Origin: Piper betle
Taxonomy: Eukaryota > Streptophyta > Magnoliopsida > Piperales > Piperaceae
Length of the DNA: 64,000 nt
Reading direction: 5' to 3'
Assembly (NCBI GenBank): GCA_033002965.1
Contig: JAURVB010001787.1
Coordinates: forward strand, 1 to 64,000
This document shows positions 49,088 to 59,384 of the stretch, piece after piece (position 1 is the first letter of the stretch; each line of letters begins with the position of its first letter). Under the pieces are notes generated by a model, which was given only the letters and a program-made list of their open reading frames with translations, was not told where the DNA came from and ran no database searches. The position numbers were made by a program, and so were the translations under genes.

Positions 49088-49363
49088 TTAAGATTGACTT
49101 AGGTCACTCAAACTATTATTCATCATTAAGAAAATGTAACAAAGATAAAATACAACTTGTTTTACAGCAACAGTAACCAATCGCCATTGTTTCAAGGTCA
49201 ATTTGTTCACTCTTCTAGATAATATTTTTCTTTGTTCACTAATAAATCGACTAATTAAACTCATGTTTCTATAATCAATTCGATCCCTTGATCCAATTAG
49301 TGGGGGCAAATGCCTACGAAAAGATCATTTGGATTTAGAAAGGGGTCTCTTGGTTTTATCCAT
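49088..49363 (-). pseudogene. rps18: Plastid rps18 pseudogene in nuclear DNA
   Basis: From the ATG at 49363 the minus strand reads M-D-K-T-K-R-P-L-S-K-S-K, then a TGA where plastid genes have arginine, then S-F-R-R and [18 protein letters not shown], the ribosomal protein S18 signature. The stop replaces CGA. The C-terminal part drifts out of frame after about 49150. Confidence 0.9.
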
Positions 49364-49519
49364 AGTTCATTCCTTATCTCTAAAATCCTATTTTATTTGA
49401 TTTCTTCATTTTTTTTTTCAAATCCAACGGAAATAGGATTATTGATATATATATATATATTATCTTCATTTTCCTTACCTAACTTCAAAAGGGAACACAA
49501 CATAGATGCTCTACTCAAT

Positions 49520-49734
49520 CTATTTCTTTATCTCTCGGTGAATCATATGTTGTGACAATATGGGCAAAATTTCCTCAATTCTAATTGACTAGGTGTATTG
49601 TGAGAATTTCTTTGCCTAATATACCTTGAAACACCCAATGGCTTTTTTTGTTTATTAAAACCATTTCAGGTGTAGTTGGTACATTCTAAAAGAACTATTA
49701 CTCTAGCACTTTAACCTTGGCCATGAACCTCCTT
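49520..49734 (-). pseudogene. rpl33: Plastid rpl33 pseudogene in nuclear DNA
   Basis: Starting at the ATG at 49734 (M-A-K-V-K-V-L-E then stop), later frames give [15 protein letters not shown], the conserved zinc-ribbon half of L33, and I-H-R-E-I-K-K before the stop at 49520. Frameshifts lie near both ends. Confidence 0.88.
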
Positions 49735-50114
49735 TACATTTGGATTTACTCAACTCTTCTATTTTTTACCTGAATCAAAAAAAGGGCCAAAAAAGAAATT
49801 GAAATTTCTAATATAAAATTGAAATGAAAGATTTTATTCCCATCAATGGAGTAATACGAAGTAATACAATTTTTTTAACTATTTTTTAATCTCAATATTT
49901 CAGTTACTATCTTGTGTGGTCTCAAACATCATGTGCCCTAAAACCATATTTTTTCATTGCTCTCCTCCAATTAATTCTATCTAGAGCTCGAGGTTTGCTT
50001 GGGTTCAATCCACATTTTTCTTTCCTTCTTATCTCAACCAAACGAAAAAAAGAAGGAAATTAGTAACAAAGAATTTTTCGTATCTATAATCTTCTTCACC
50101 CCTTCTATTCTAAA

Positions 50115-50239
50115 AATTAGAATGAAAAAAAGGAATACCAACACATCCGATTAATCTATATCAATAGACCCGCTAAAGAACCAAATCATAAAGTAGCTAA
50201 CACAGGTGCTACGAAGAGATATATTTTGGTATCCCACAT
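50115..50239 (-). pseudogene. psaJ: Plastid psaJ pseudogene in nuclear DNA
   Basis: From the ATG at 50239: M-W-D-T-K-I-Y-L-F-V-A-P-V-L-A-T-L, then TGA for the conserved tryptophan, F-G-S-L-A-G-L-L-I, then TAG for the conserved glutamate, then I-N-R. Photosystem I subunit IX with two premature stops, each a single-base change from the plastid codon. Confidence 0.9.
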
Positions 50240-50549
50240 TGCAAACCTCCTTTTTTATCCTTCGTATTATTATAATGCATATGATATATTATCAGATGGA
50301 CGCATCAAACTATATAGAAAAACTATTTCTATAGTTAGACATAGTAAAAGGTCACTTGTATTTATACATAGAATCTCCTAACTAAAAAGGTTAGGAAGAC
50401 TAATCCGGTAAATGAGATCTACCTGTTCCTAAAATAGAATTACAAAAAGGGATCCCTTCTTCTCTAGCATTTCTAGAAAATTCTTTCTTTATATATATTT
50501 ACGTATTTATTATTACTATCCTAACTATAGGAAACAAAAAAGATAAAAT

Positions 50550-50612
50550 TCTTGGTAGCACAATTGGTTTGGGTGTCATAAGTTCAAATCCTGTCAAGGA
50601 AATCCATCATGA
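50550..50612 (+). pseudogene. trnP: Plastid trnP-UGG remnant
   Basis: TTGGTAGCACAATTGGTTTGGG and then GTTCAAATCCTGTCA match the D-arm/anticodon flank and T-arm of plastid proline tRNA in the expected position and strand relative to psaJ. Acceptor stem ends and part of the anticodon arm are lost. Confidence 0.65.
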
Positions 50613-50625
50613 ATTGGGATTTCCT

Positions 50626-51090
50626 TGTTAGTTGACCAAGTTATTTTGGGACAAGCAATTACTGAGTCGGATATATTCTAACATTTTAAAAGATTGTGAT
50701 GTGTGGTAACTAATAGATTAGGTTAGGAGGAGCCAATGTCACAAGAAAATATTTATTTGATTGTATTAAAGTACCCCATGAATTAGGATTTCCTTGGTTG
50801 ACCAAGTTATTTGCGAACAAGCAAATTTTTATCATAAAAAGGATACGTGCATTTAACTAATAAACCGGTAGACATTGAGGTTTCCCATGCGATATTTTTA
50901 AGTAAAAAATACTTCGTGGGTTTGAACGGCACTAACCTTTTTTTTAATTATAATAAAAACGTTATTTTAAGTAGAAAGTCTTATTAATAAAGAAAATTAT
51001 ATATATATATATATATATATAATTAAATTTTATCTGTGTCTCGGTTAATCGCGTGGCATGAGATTGCTTAATAATAATATAATAACAACC
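50626..51090. other. Spacer with a direct repeat and TA microsatellite
   Basis: ATGAATT(G/A)GGATTTCCTTG..GTTGACCAAGTTATTT occurs at about 50609 and 50778. A (TA)n run lies at about 50999-51020. Confidence 0.5.
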
Positions 51091-51103
51091 ATGCGGCGGG
51101 TTT

Positions 51104-51230
51104 CAGGTTAGGGCGAAGCAGTGCCGCTGGGGTTGCCTCACCAATCCTCTTCTACCCCCTCCGCCACCACCACCGCTGACCGCCTGCTGCCGCCGGCCAT
51201 TTATCGCCGCCGACAGGCTCCGTCGTATCC
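51104..51230 (+). other. Probable leader exon of the small-protein gene
   Basis: GC-rich stretch (CCGCCACCACC, CCGCCGGCC) ending at donor CGTATCC|GTAGGC. An acceptor GAGCTGCTAG at about 51410 would put the coding ATG at 51454 in the next exon. Confidence 0.45.
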
Positions 51231-51453
51231 GTAGGCACATCCTCTTCCACCTGCCTCCTTCTTCATCTCTTAGAATAAATATGTGCATTTCAATTCATGA
51301 AGCAAGTGGGTTGATCAATTACATGTATCTAACTAGTGACTGCCTTCGTACATCTTAGGTTGCGGATTTTTATGTTCTTTTGGGGATGCTCTTGGAGATT
51401 TGAGCTGCTAGATTGAAATTTGAGAAGAAGAGGGACTTGTGTCTTGTGTTGAT

Positions 51454-52749
51454 ATGAAGTTTCTAGACTGGTATTTGAAGATTGCTGGTGTTTCAGCCTT
51501 GATTGGGGCTTCCATGGAGTATTTCATGATCCGCACCGGTTTCTGTGTGAGAACACTCCTGCCTCCTGCCTCTTCTTTTGCTTGTCTATGCCCATGATTC
51601 TTGGCTGTTTGTACATGGAACCAGTACGGCCTGCATTTGTTGATCAGCTTATTTGTGTTTTTTTTGTTGTATACGGTGACTTTTTTTGGTTCCTCCACCA
51701 TGGATTATACCTATATATGGCTTAGGAATGCTATTCTTTTTGGGATATTTGAGAATACGGTAGCTTTGAATCCGTGGAAGTGTCTTATGGTTAAGTCCTT
51801 TAAATTATTGTTAGACCGCCAAACTCACGCTGGATATTTTGCCAGTTGGTTGCTACAAGCTGTAAACGCTTTTAAAGTTGATGAAGTATGTGAATAATGA
51901 ACTAGAATATGACCGAGAAATGTTATGCTTGAATCTGAGCTATAGTAATCTCGCAAATCTTGGAATGGAACTCAGATATATGGGTGTTGAATAATACTAG
52001 GAGGAGGTTATAGAAATTACTCATTCATATGCCCCATGCTGTCAGGCTATGTAGACACCCTTCACTCAACATTTTGCTATTCTATCAGCATACATGCTAT
52101 TTATTTGTCTTTCTAGCTACTCTGGCGGTTAACGTGCAATTTGGATGTATTAATGTTAATGTTTTCTGCTGTTTGGACCTTTGATTACTTCTTTTTAATG
52201 TCTATCTCTTTTTTTATCTCCATCAGACTTGTGACCGCATCTAGTATTAGTAAATTATGTTGGAACATTTGATGAGCTACTTGGTTAAAACCTAAGGTGT
52301 ACAATGGATTATCATTTATAGAAGATTAGTAGGTGATACACGCACTTGCACATATGAACTAGTATTGTTTGCTGTCACATATACTGCTACTTGAAACTGT
52401 AGGAGCCAAGTCCATGGTATTGCAAACAGGAGAGGTGAAATGTCTGTTTAAAGCCGAAAATTCTACTAGAACTAATCTGTTTATTGACATGAGCTGGCCT
52501 ACATCTTTGCTGTGTTGTCTTTAACCCCAATTATGCATGTGATATCATGAAGAGAGGAAAATGAAATGGAAGAATTAGGTTAACAATTTCTTCGTTTTTC
52601 TTACTCTTTTCTCATATGTTGCAGATGACAAAGTAACAGTTCTTGAATCTGAGAAAAGAGCTTGGGAAAGTAGTGCAGAAGCTCAAGTTATTCGGGATGC
52701 TCTTAATCCCTGGAGAAAGGTAGATGAAGAATCACAGAAGAAATCCTAG
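51454..52749 (+). CDS. 71-residue probable mitochondrial membrane protein, conserved in plants
   Basis: Exon 51454-51544 reads M-K-F-L-D-W-Y-L-K-I-A-G-V-S-A-L-I-G-A-S and ends after M-I-R-T-G-F at donor TTTCT|GTGTGA. Exon 52625-52749 (acceptor TTGCAG) completes a tyrosine codon and reads D-K-V-T-V-L-E-S-E-K-R-A-W-E, A-L-N-P-W-R-K to TAG. Phases fit exactly: 91 plus 125 nt equals 72 codons. One N-terminal membrane helix is followed by a charged soluble tail. From memory, this resembles the small plant protein reported with mitochondrial ATP synthase preparations (Arabidopsis At4g30010 type), so an inner-membrane complex V role is possible but unproven. The 1,080-bp intron contains no convincing exon; a 98-codon open frame at 51601-51897 is not supported. 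Confidence 0.8.
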
Positions 52750-53600
52750 ACGGCAATCTGCATTTTGAGGATTGTTTATTTCTTGCATGATGCATTTGTT
52801 TGCACAATAGCTCTGCTATTTGAATACATATTCAAAACCAGTTGAAGTATAATTATGCAGGGGTTTTCATCTCTTTTTGTCTTGGCGTTGAGGAAAGTCC
52901 TTGTGTGCATAATTTACATTCGTTGTTTCATTATTTACATAGTTATTGTTAATTCTCATATATTAGCAAGCATAATGCTTCGGACAAATTGTGTGCAACA
53001 TGAGTTTGTTGTTACTGGATTTATCACATTCTTGTTCTTAGAGTCTGCAATGATCGTGGGGACTGCGGTTACGGATGCTTTTTCAATTTGGTATAGGTTA
53101 ATGGTTTGTGGGGGGGGGCGGGTTGAAATTAAAGACACACAAATGATAGATCATGTCCTAGGAGTGTAATGTTTTTGAAGACAATTCCTAATCCAATACT
53201 GGTGCATTGTTTGAAAATATATTATATTTTTATTTTTCTAAAGCTACTACATATCGGTGTAGAATGATTTCTTTCTTTTTCTTTCTTTTCTCCAAAACAA
53301 GCATCACCTGCGTGCCAAGTCTCCAAATAAATTAGGAAGTTGAAAGTTTTTACGTGTATCAAAAGCTCTCCCTCTTATCCTTCCCAAGAGGTGAGAGTCG
53401 TACTAAAGATATGTGAATGCAATGGAAAAACCCAAGTAAATCATTGAAACTAACACTGCTAATATATGTTCGATTTTACAAAGAACGTTGGAGGATATAA
53501 CAAGTACACATTAACATCTGATGATGTCAATTTTGTATTTAGTATATTGGTCTTTAACTTGTATTCTCGTATTATCAAAATCCTAAAAGGTTTACTTCTT
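52750..53600. other. 3' UTR and spacer
   Basis: No further gene. The 104-codon open frame at 52855-53169 is T-rich and hydrophobic without known motif. Confidence 0.4.
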
Positions 53601-53604
53601 AGCT

Positions 53605-53945
53605 TTATTTGGATTAATTGATTTTAAGAGAAAGAGAAAGAAAAGAAAAAAATAGAAAGCATCATTTCCTACATGTATTTGGATTGAACGAGAAAAGGAA
53701 AATCATAGGCCATTTTTGTTTTCTTGCATTTCCGTACAAGTTTGGTAGAAAAAATTTTGCTTTCTTGCATTTCCTTACTAAGTTTTGTAGAGAAATTATC
53801 TGTGAAGAGATTTTTCATTGAGGCCCAACGCATGTAAATTTGTTTTCTTCTCATCCCACTTTCTTTCAATCAAAACACTCCAAATTTTTCAATAAGTACA
53901 ACTTTTTTTATTTTCTCTCAAAATTTATCAATCCAAACTGTCCCG
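53605..53945. mobile_element. MITE with ~33-bp inverted ends
   Basis: TTTGGATTAATTGATTTTAA at the left matches the complement of the right end (TTTGGATTGATAAATTTTGA), followed on both sides by GAGAAA/GAGAGAAA runs. A TTTCTTGCATTTCC segment inside is duplicated (about 53720 and 53760). Target duplication not resolved. Confidence 0.55.
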
Positions 53946-54255
53946 AGAAGGGCAAGCCTTAACTGTTTATTGTTTACCTCCAACTAAAAGGGATAAAAAA
54001 TGTACTTTTATTTATTATTATAATGGAACTAAAAGTATATCTTTAATTCAACCAATCAAAATATAACAAGATTTAAAATTTTAAATTATTATAGTTTATC
54101 AACTCATTTATTTATTTGAAGTATATCTTTAAAATTAGGCTATATCTCTCACATAATAAATAATCGTTATCTTTAAAACTAGTCCTAATTACTAGAAAAG
54201 AAAAAAATGAATTGTCAAAAATAATCTCAAGTAAAACAGCCCAACCTAATATTAT

Positions 54256-54304
<49 letters not shown>

Positions 54305-54764
54305 CAAACAAGAGTGACCATATTTGGCGGTCCTTTGGCTAAGGGCCGCCTTCGCCACTCCCAAAGCCTCCTAGATTTGGTCACCCCTCTTAATTAACCA
54401 AATCCGGGTACAGTTGATCATGGTGGTTAGAAGTAGGGCACCGACTTGAGCTGCCCTTGGCCAAGGTGATGAAATCTAGGCACCTCGATTAGGCCATAGG
54501 TGGCAGTGCCGCACAAGGGCGATTGACATAATTTTTTTATTTATAATTTTTGGTTTAGTTTTTTTTATATTATACAATCAATCCAATGACAATTTTATAA
54601 TTAAAATAAAAGGTTCTCTTTTCTGAAAACTAGGCCTGATTTTTTCACTTATTAATATCAAAAATATTCTACTTTTTTCTAGTAAAAAGGTCTCCTATAG
54701 ATCTTGTTAACTACGATATAATGATAAAAAAGTCTTTATTATAAATAAAAATAGCCCATATGAG
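53946..54764. other. AT-rich spacer with TA microsatellite
   Basis: A (TA)n run lies at about 54256-54302. The 54310-54530 stretch is GC-richer (TTGGCTAAGGGCCGCC) but carries no recognised gene. Confidence 0.45.
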
Positions 54765-56830
54765 TATGGGTGGGCACAGATGTCCGAATTACCAAATCCA
54801 ATCAAAGTTTGAAGTATGTCCGACCAAATTGACCGATCGAATTTGACCGAATAAAAATAAGTTAAATATGGACATTTTTTTGTCCGACTGAATGATCGAC
54901 CGAGTGTCTGATATTTTAAATAAATAACATAATGCCTTCAATATTTGTGAAGTTAATATTATGTTTTATAAAAATTTCAAATCATGATATACATTAAAAT
55001 TAATTAAGTTTATAAATAAAATTGCTATTTAATACCTAAAATATCCCAAAATAACTTACATAGAAAAAAGATAAAAGACATCATTAAATTTAGGAATTTA
55101 GAACACTCCATTCAAATAAACAATCATATCAAACTATTTACTATATAGTTAGAATGCCCTCAATTTCAAAATTTAACTTGTATACATTTCTATGTCAAAT
55201 AAAAGATAATCGACGTATAAATGCTTTAAAGTAATATTTGACATCAAAATGTAATCTAATCTTACATATAATTCAAAGAAAAAATATTCTATAGTTGATT
55301 CTTCATCCAATGTAGTTCACCTACATAAAAAATATACAAAAAAATTAGTTACTTGTAGAAATATTTTAAAAATACTAGAAGAGTAGAAACCATGGTTGTA
55401 AAAATTGAAATCGAAATCGAAATCAATTTTAGAGGGAGTCACTGAATCGGATCAAATCGGTCTAAATCGGCCAGGAATCGGTTCAATTGGACCAGTCTAA
55501 ATCGATCCTATGTGAAATTTTAAATTTAGTCAAAATTGATGGGATATTAGTTACAAAGCATGTCATTCTGATGTCATTTTTATATTAAGATGTGTATTAT
55601 ATTTTATGATATTTTTCTATATTTTTTTGAATTATTTGGAATTAGTTATTATTTTTGACTCGTGTTGGAGTCGAGTAAACCTTTAATTACGAGAATGCCA
55701 AACCATTAGGGAAGACATAGTAGGTTCTTCCCCCCCCCCCGTCCCCCTTCTCTCGCCTCGATGCGCAACCCATCACCTCCACTGATTGCCTGCTGCCGCA
55801 CACTGTCCCCCGCCCCACGGCCCTGTCTCCCCACCATCTGCCGCTGCTGCCCCATCCCCTGCCCACAGCCCCCCACCCCCTCTGGTGCCCCGTTTGCTGC
55901 CCCCTACCGAGCCCCCGTTCACAGCCTCACCCCCGTCCCCGTCGCCCCACCGAGCCCACCCCATCCCGCCTTGTCTTCCACCCCTATTGCCCGCCCTGAC
56001 GCCCCCCATCCTCCCCCCCCCTCACCCCATCGCCCGCCACCGCTTTGTCCCCCCAACCCGTTTCCCCCCTATCAGCCCCCACCCGCCGCCTGTTGTGGCC
56101 CTGCCATCCCACCCCCGTCTCCCCACCCGGTTGATAGATCTCCTCCGTCGCCCGTTGCCGCACTTGGAATCGGCCGATTCTCGCCATATCGACTCTGGGT
56201 GTGAATAGGTTCGAATCGGCAGATTCTTGGTTCGATTTTCCGCCCGACCGATCCGCCTGCATTTTGACTCGATTTTGTACTGAGCCGATTTAAATCGGCC
56301 GATTTCACTCGAAATCAGTTGATTTTTTCATCTATAGTAGAAACTGAAAATAACATTCTCACTTACTCATTATTGACACATTCACCAATTTCTTTTCATT
56401 CTTTAATATTCATTATTCCAAACAAATTTCCTGATGAACTTATTTATTTCTCTACAAGTAAAAAATATAATAGTCAGAGAAGAACATATGTTAAAAAATA
56501 TGTCAAAAATAAAAAATGCATGGATGTAAAATATGAATTACCTTCATATTCACTCCTCAAATAATTTTGGATATATATTAAAGACTCTAGCATTTTTTGA
56601 CTCAAACTATTCCTAGTTGAGCAAATTATTTTTTTCTAATATTAAATAACGATTCAGAAGAAACAATTGGCATATGAATGACTAAAGCATATTGAGTATT
56701 TTTTCTTAAATTAGGATATTTTACTATATTTAATTTCTACCGTGATAATATATTAAATTGCTTATCTACTACATTCATAGAATGAATAGTTGGCTCATCT
56801 AAATAATTTTTCAAATCAGTCTTGATGAAT
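54765..56830. mobile_element. AT-rich hAT-like element X, copy 1, interrupted by hAT copy 2
   Basis: Begins TATGGGTGGGCACAG with repeated TCCGAC/GACCGA motifs, like hAT ends. Collinear with 62847-64000 over its whole visible length: TTAAATATGGA, TGTCTGATATTTTA, AACATTCTCAC.TACTC, TATGAATTACCTT and others. The right end lies beyond about 56830 and is not located. Contains the 946-bp insertion at 55391-56336. Confidence 0.6.
55391..56336 (-). mobile_element. hAT-type non-autonomous element, copy 2 (946 bp)
   Basis: Perfect 8-bp target duplication GTAGAAAC (55383-55390 and 56337-56344). The left end CATGGTTGTAAAAATTG matches the complement of the right end (TATAGATGAAAAAATC) imperfectly. Subterminal AAATCGG/CCGATT repeats, a cytosine-rich block (55730-56150) and the AT-rich cassette with TTGACTCG..CGAGT (55545-55705) are as in copy 1 but reversed. 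The paralogous site in element X copy 2 (about 63470-63490) is empty. The 147- and 140-codon open frames in the C-rich block are low complexity. Confidence 0.88.
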
Positions 56831-57359
56831 ATTTTATAATCAACTTATTTAATCTTTATAATCTCATTAGGCCTCCAAAAAACGAATAATTGATGAATTT
56901 TTAATTCTAATAGAAGGCTTATTTGACACACATTTATCCATAGGTTTTCACAATCTTATTTTTTAAATTTTTTCAGTGTAATATAATATTTCTTTATTTA
57001 AATATTTTTTTTAAAATGATTTTAATTTTTATACTAATTGACACGAGAGAAAATAAGAAAAATAAAAGAGGTAATAATTATATAAATGATACATTAATTA
57101 TTTGTGAAACAAATATTTATAATAAAAAAATTAGATAATAAAATAAATATAAGATGAAAATAATTTTTTATATTAATTTAATTTTAATTGTATTCAACTG
57201 TGATTTACTTGACCAAAAATTATAACTACAAACATGTGATTTTTTGACCGAGGTTAAATGGACGTCATGGACAATACATTCTACGAAGTCCGACCAACCG
57301 ACGCCCAACCGTACAATCAGATGGGGTAAAAGGCTAGGTGGCCAGCAGTCCCGTTATTT
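56831..57359. other. AT-rich flank of element X / promoter side of the DCD gene
   Basis: No gene. May include the right end of element X. Confidence 0.35.
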
Positions 57360-57528
57360 CCCACACACTCTTCCTCAATCCTTCGTTCTAACCCTAATCT
57401 CTTCTCCTTCCTCTTCCGCTCTTACCCCCCAACCTCTAGCAGCAGCAGCAGCAGCGCTACCACCACTGCCCTCAACGAGCGGCCTAATCACGGCCCGCAG
57501 CGTCGGCGGCGGCTGTGGACAATAAGAG
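57360..57528 (+). other. Probable non-coding leader exon of the DCD gene
   Basis: CT-rich leader (TTCTAACCCTAATCTCTTCT), a short CAG repeat (AGCAGCAGCAGCAGCAG) and donor CAATAAGAG|GTGAGAA. Acceptor TTTGTGCAG at 59352 precedes the coding exon, giving an 1.8-kb leader intron. Confidence 0.5.
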
Positions 57529-59352
57529 GTGAGAATTTATTCCTTCACCTGCCCCTTGCAACCCTTAACCCCACATTGACATCTCAACCTCCCGAGACTG
57601 GGGTGTAGGCAGACCATGGATGGAATTATGCGGGGAAATCTGTTGGGTGAGGTTCATTGGGAAGTGTTGCATATTTTGCCTTTATTTTAAAAAAATTCTG
57701 TGTGTATAAATAATGTCCTAATCGCTAAATCAGTTGAATGCTTGTCTAATAATTTCAATAGTTCAACAACTGCTAACGTTCCTGCTCCGGTGGCATTGTT
57801 GATTGTGATAATTTTGACGACATTAGCTTTAGTGGATTCGCTTGTAATAGTTGTTGAATAGCCTTGCATCACCAAGTCAACGTTAAAGTTGGTATAGGTG
57901 ATTGATTTGTTTTCTTACAAATAAAGAAGCAACTCATATCAAGGCCATTTTTTACTTTGCATCGGGTGAATAACATAGCAGTGTATGTTACTGTATATAA
58001 GTTTTATGCTCAACTGGTTACAAAGTTAGACAAACATATGAAAACAGTTCTTTTTTGCATGTATTTTTTATTTTTTAAACTTCACCAATGCTTCTTCTTT
58101 ACCCATCCCAAGCCTTGGGACCAGATAAAAGAGGAAGGTTGTGTCAGGAAGGGCATCCGGCCATCTAAAACTTTGTCATTTGTGATTACATGGATACTAC
58201 TTTAGGATCCATGCCCCCAACATCCTTTAGGTATCAAGTGGAAGAAGAAGAAGAAGAAGAAGTTTTTATTTATTTATTTATTCATTTTTACTGTTAGAAG
58301 CATTCAAGTGGAATATTGTGAGTGACGTCATATGTAGAAAGACGATTATGTTTAATTTTATTTTTTCTTTTACATGCTATTATTGTCATAAGAAACTGTA
58401 TATGCAAGTGATATTGGTGGGAGCAGCAATTTGTTCGCTTGGGAATGGTCCAGATCAGGTCAGTGTACCATTTCAAACTATGACAACACTTATGCCAGCT
58501 AGGTGGGATCAGCAGTGTGCATGTTGAAGTTTTGATTAGTTCTTTTCATGTTAAACTCAATTCCACGCTCTTGCAGATATGATATATGGATCATAATTTG
58601 GCTGTTGTGGCCTTTTATGGAAGTCCAGTGATCTTACTTGCTAAATTGACAGAAGTTTCATGTCTATGTCTAATTTTGGAAACTTAGGCTGGGTAGCTTC
58701 TTTATTTCAACCCAATTTTCATCGCAGCTTTGGTAGAACAATTCTTTACAACAAATATGAGAGAACTCAATGTAATGAGGGAAGGCACTAAGCAATGATG
58801 TCTCATTTAATTATCGTTTTTAGCACTAGGTTATGTTTAAAATAGTTGTAAGTTATTACTGAGCAACCAGCAAATCTGGACTCATTTTAATGATGTTGAT
58901 ATTGGTCATTAGGTGATCATTTATCATTTGGACAACTCTGTGGGATGCATTGTTCTGCTTCTTTCCCCAAATTCTTAATTCTACAATTTCAATTTTTTAG
59001 GTCTACTGTTGCCAGTGCAGTCAGTACCTACGATTGTATACTGGCACATGTGAAAAGCTAATGGTGCCAGTCAATTGTATGAATGTTCTAAAATTTAATT
59101 ATTTTGTTTTCAAAACTTAATTCTTATAAAAAGTGTATTTTGTATAAAATTCGATTTGCTCATGTGAATGAGTATCATTCTACTTTCAATTAACTGATCA
59201 GCACTATGATTCTTGGCTTGAATTTATATTCGTCGTGCACCTCCTAGTTACGTTTAAGGTGGCATACTCTTGTTTTTTTTTCTCACCCCTTTTATTTGTA
59301 GAAATTACTGCAATTGTGTTCCAAGCTTAGTGTGGAAATTGCATTTGTGCAG
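57529..59352 (+). other. Leader intron of the DCD gene
   Basis: Contains (GAA)n at about 58242-58262 and (TTTA)n at about 58266-58285. No convincing exon. Confidence 0.4.
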
Positions 59353-59384
59353 GGTAAGAACTGATTGCAAGCTTGGAAGCAACA

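Larger units (their letters stand above)
49085..50625 (-). other. Plastid DNA insertion (NUPT): rps18-rpl33-psaJ-trnP
   Basis: Order and strands match the conserved plastid block psaJ-rpl33-rps18 with trnP on the opposite strand, inverted here. Every gene carries inactivating changes, so this is an old nuclear copy, not plastid sequence. Flanks are nuclear-type AT-rich DNA. Confidence 0.9.

Noticed and set aside
51601..51897. 98-codon hydrophobic open frame
   Set aside because: Lies in the intron of the 71-residue protein gene; T-rich text gives hydrophobic translation by chance.
55761..56308. Pro-rich open frames up to 147 codons
   Set aside because: C-rich block of hAT copy 2; no domain and all frames similar.
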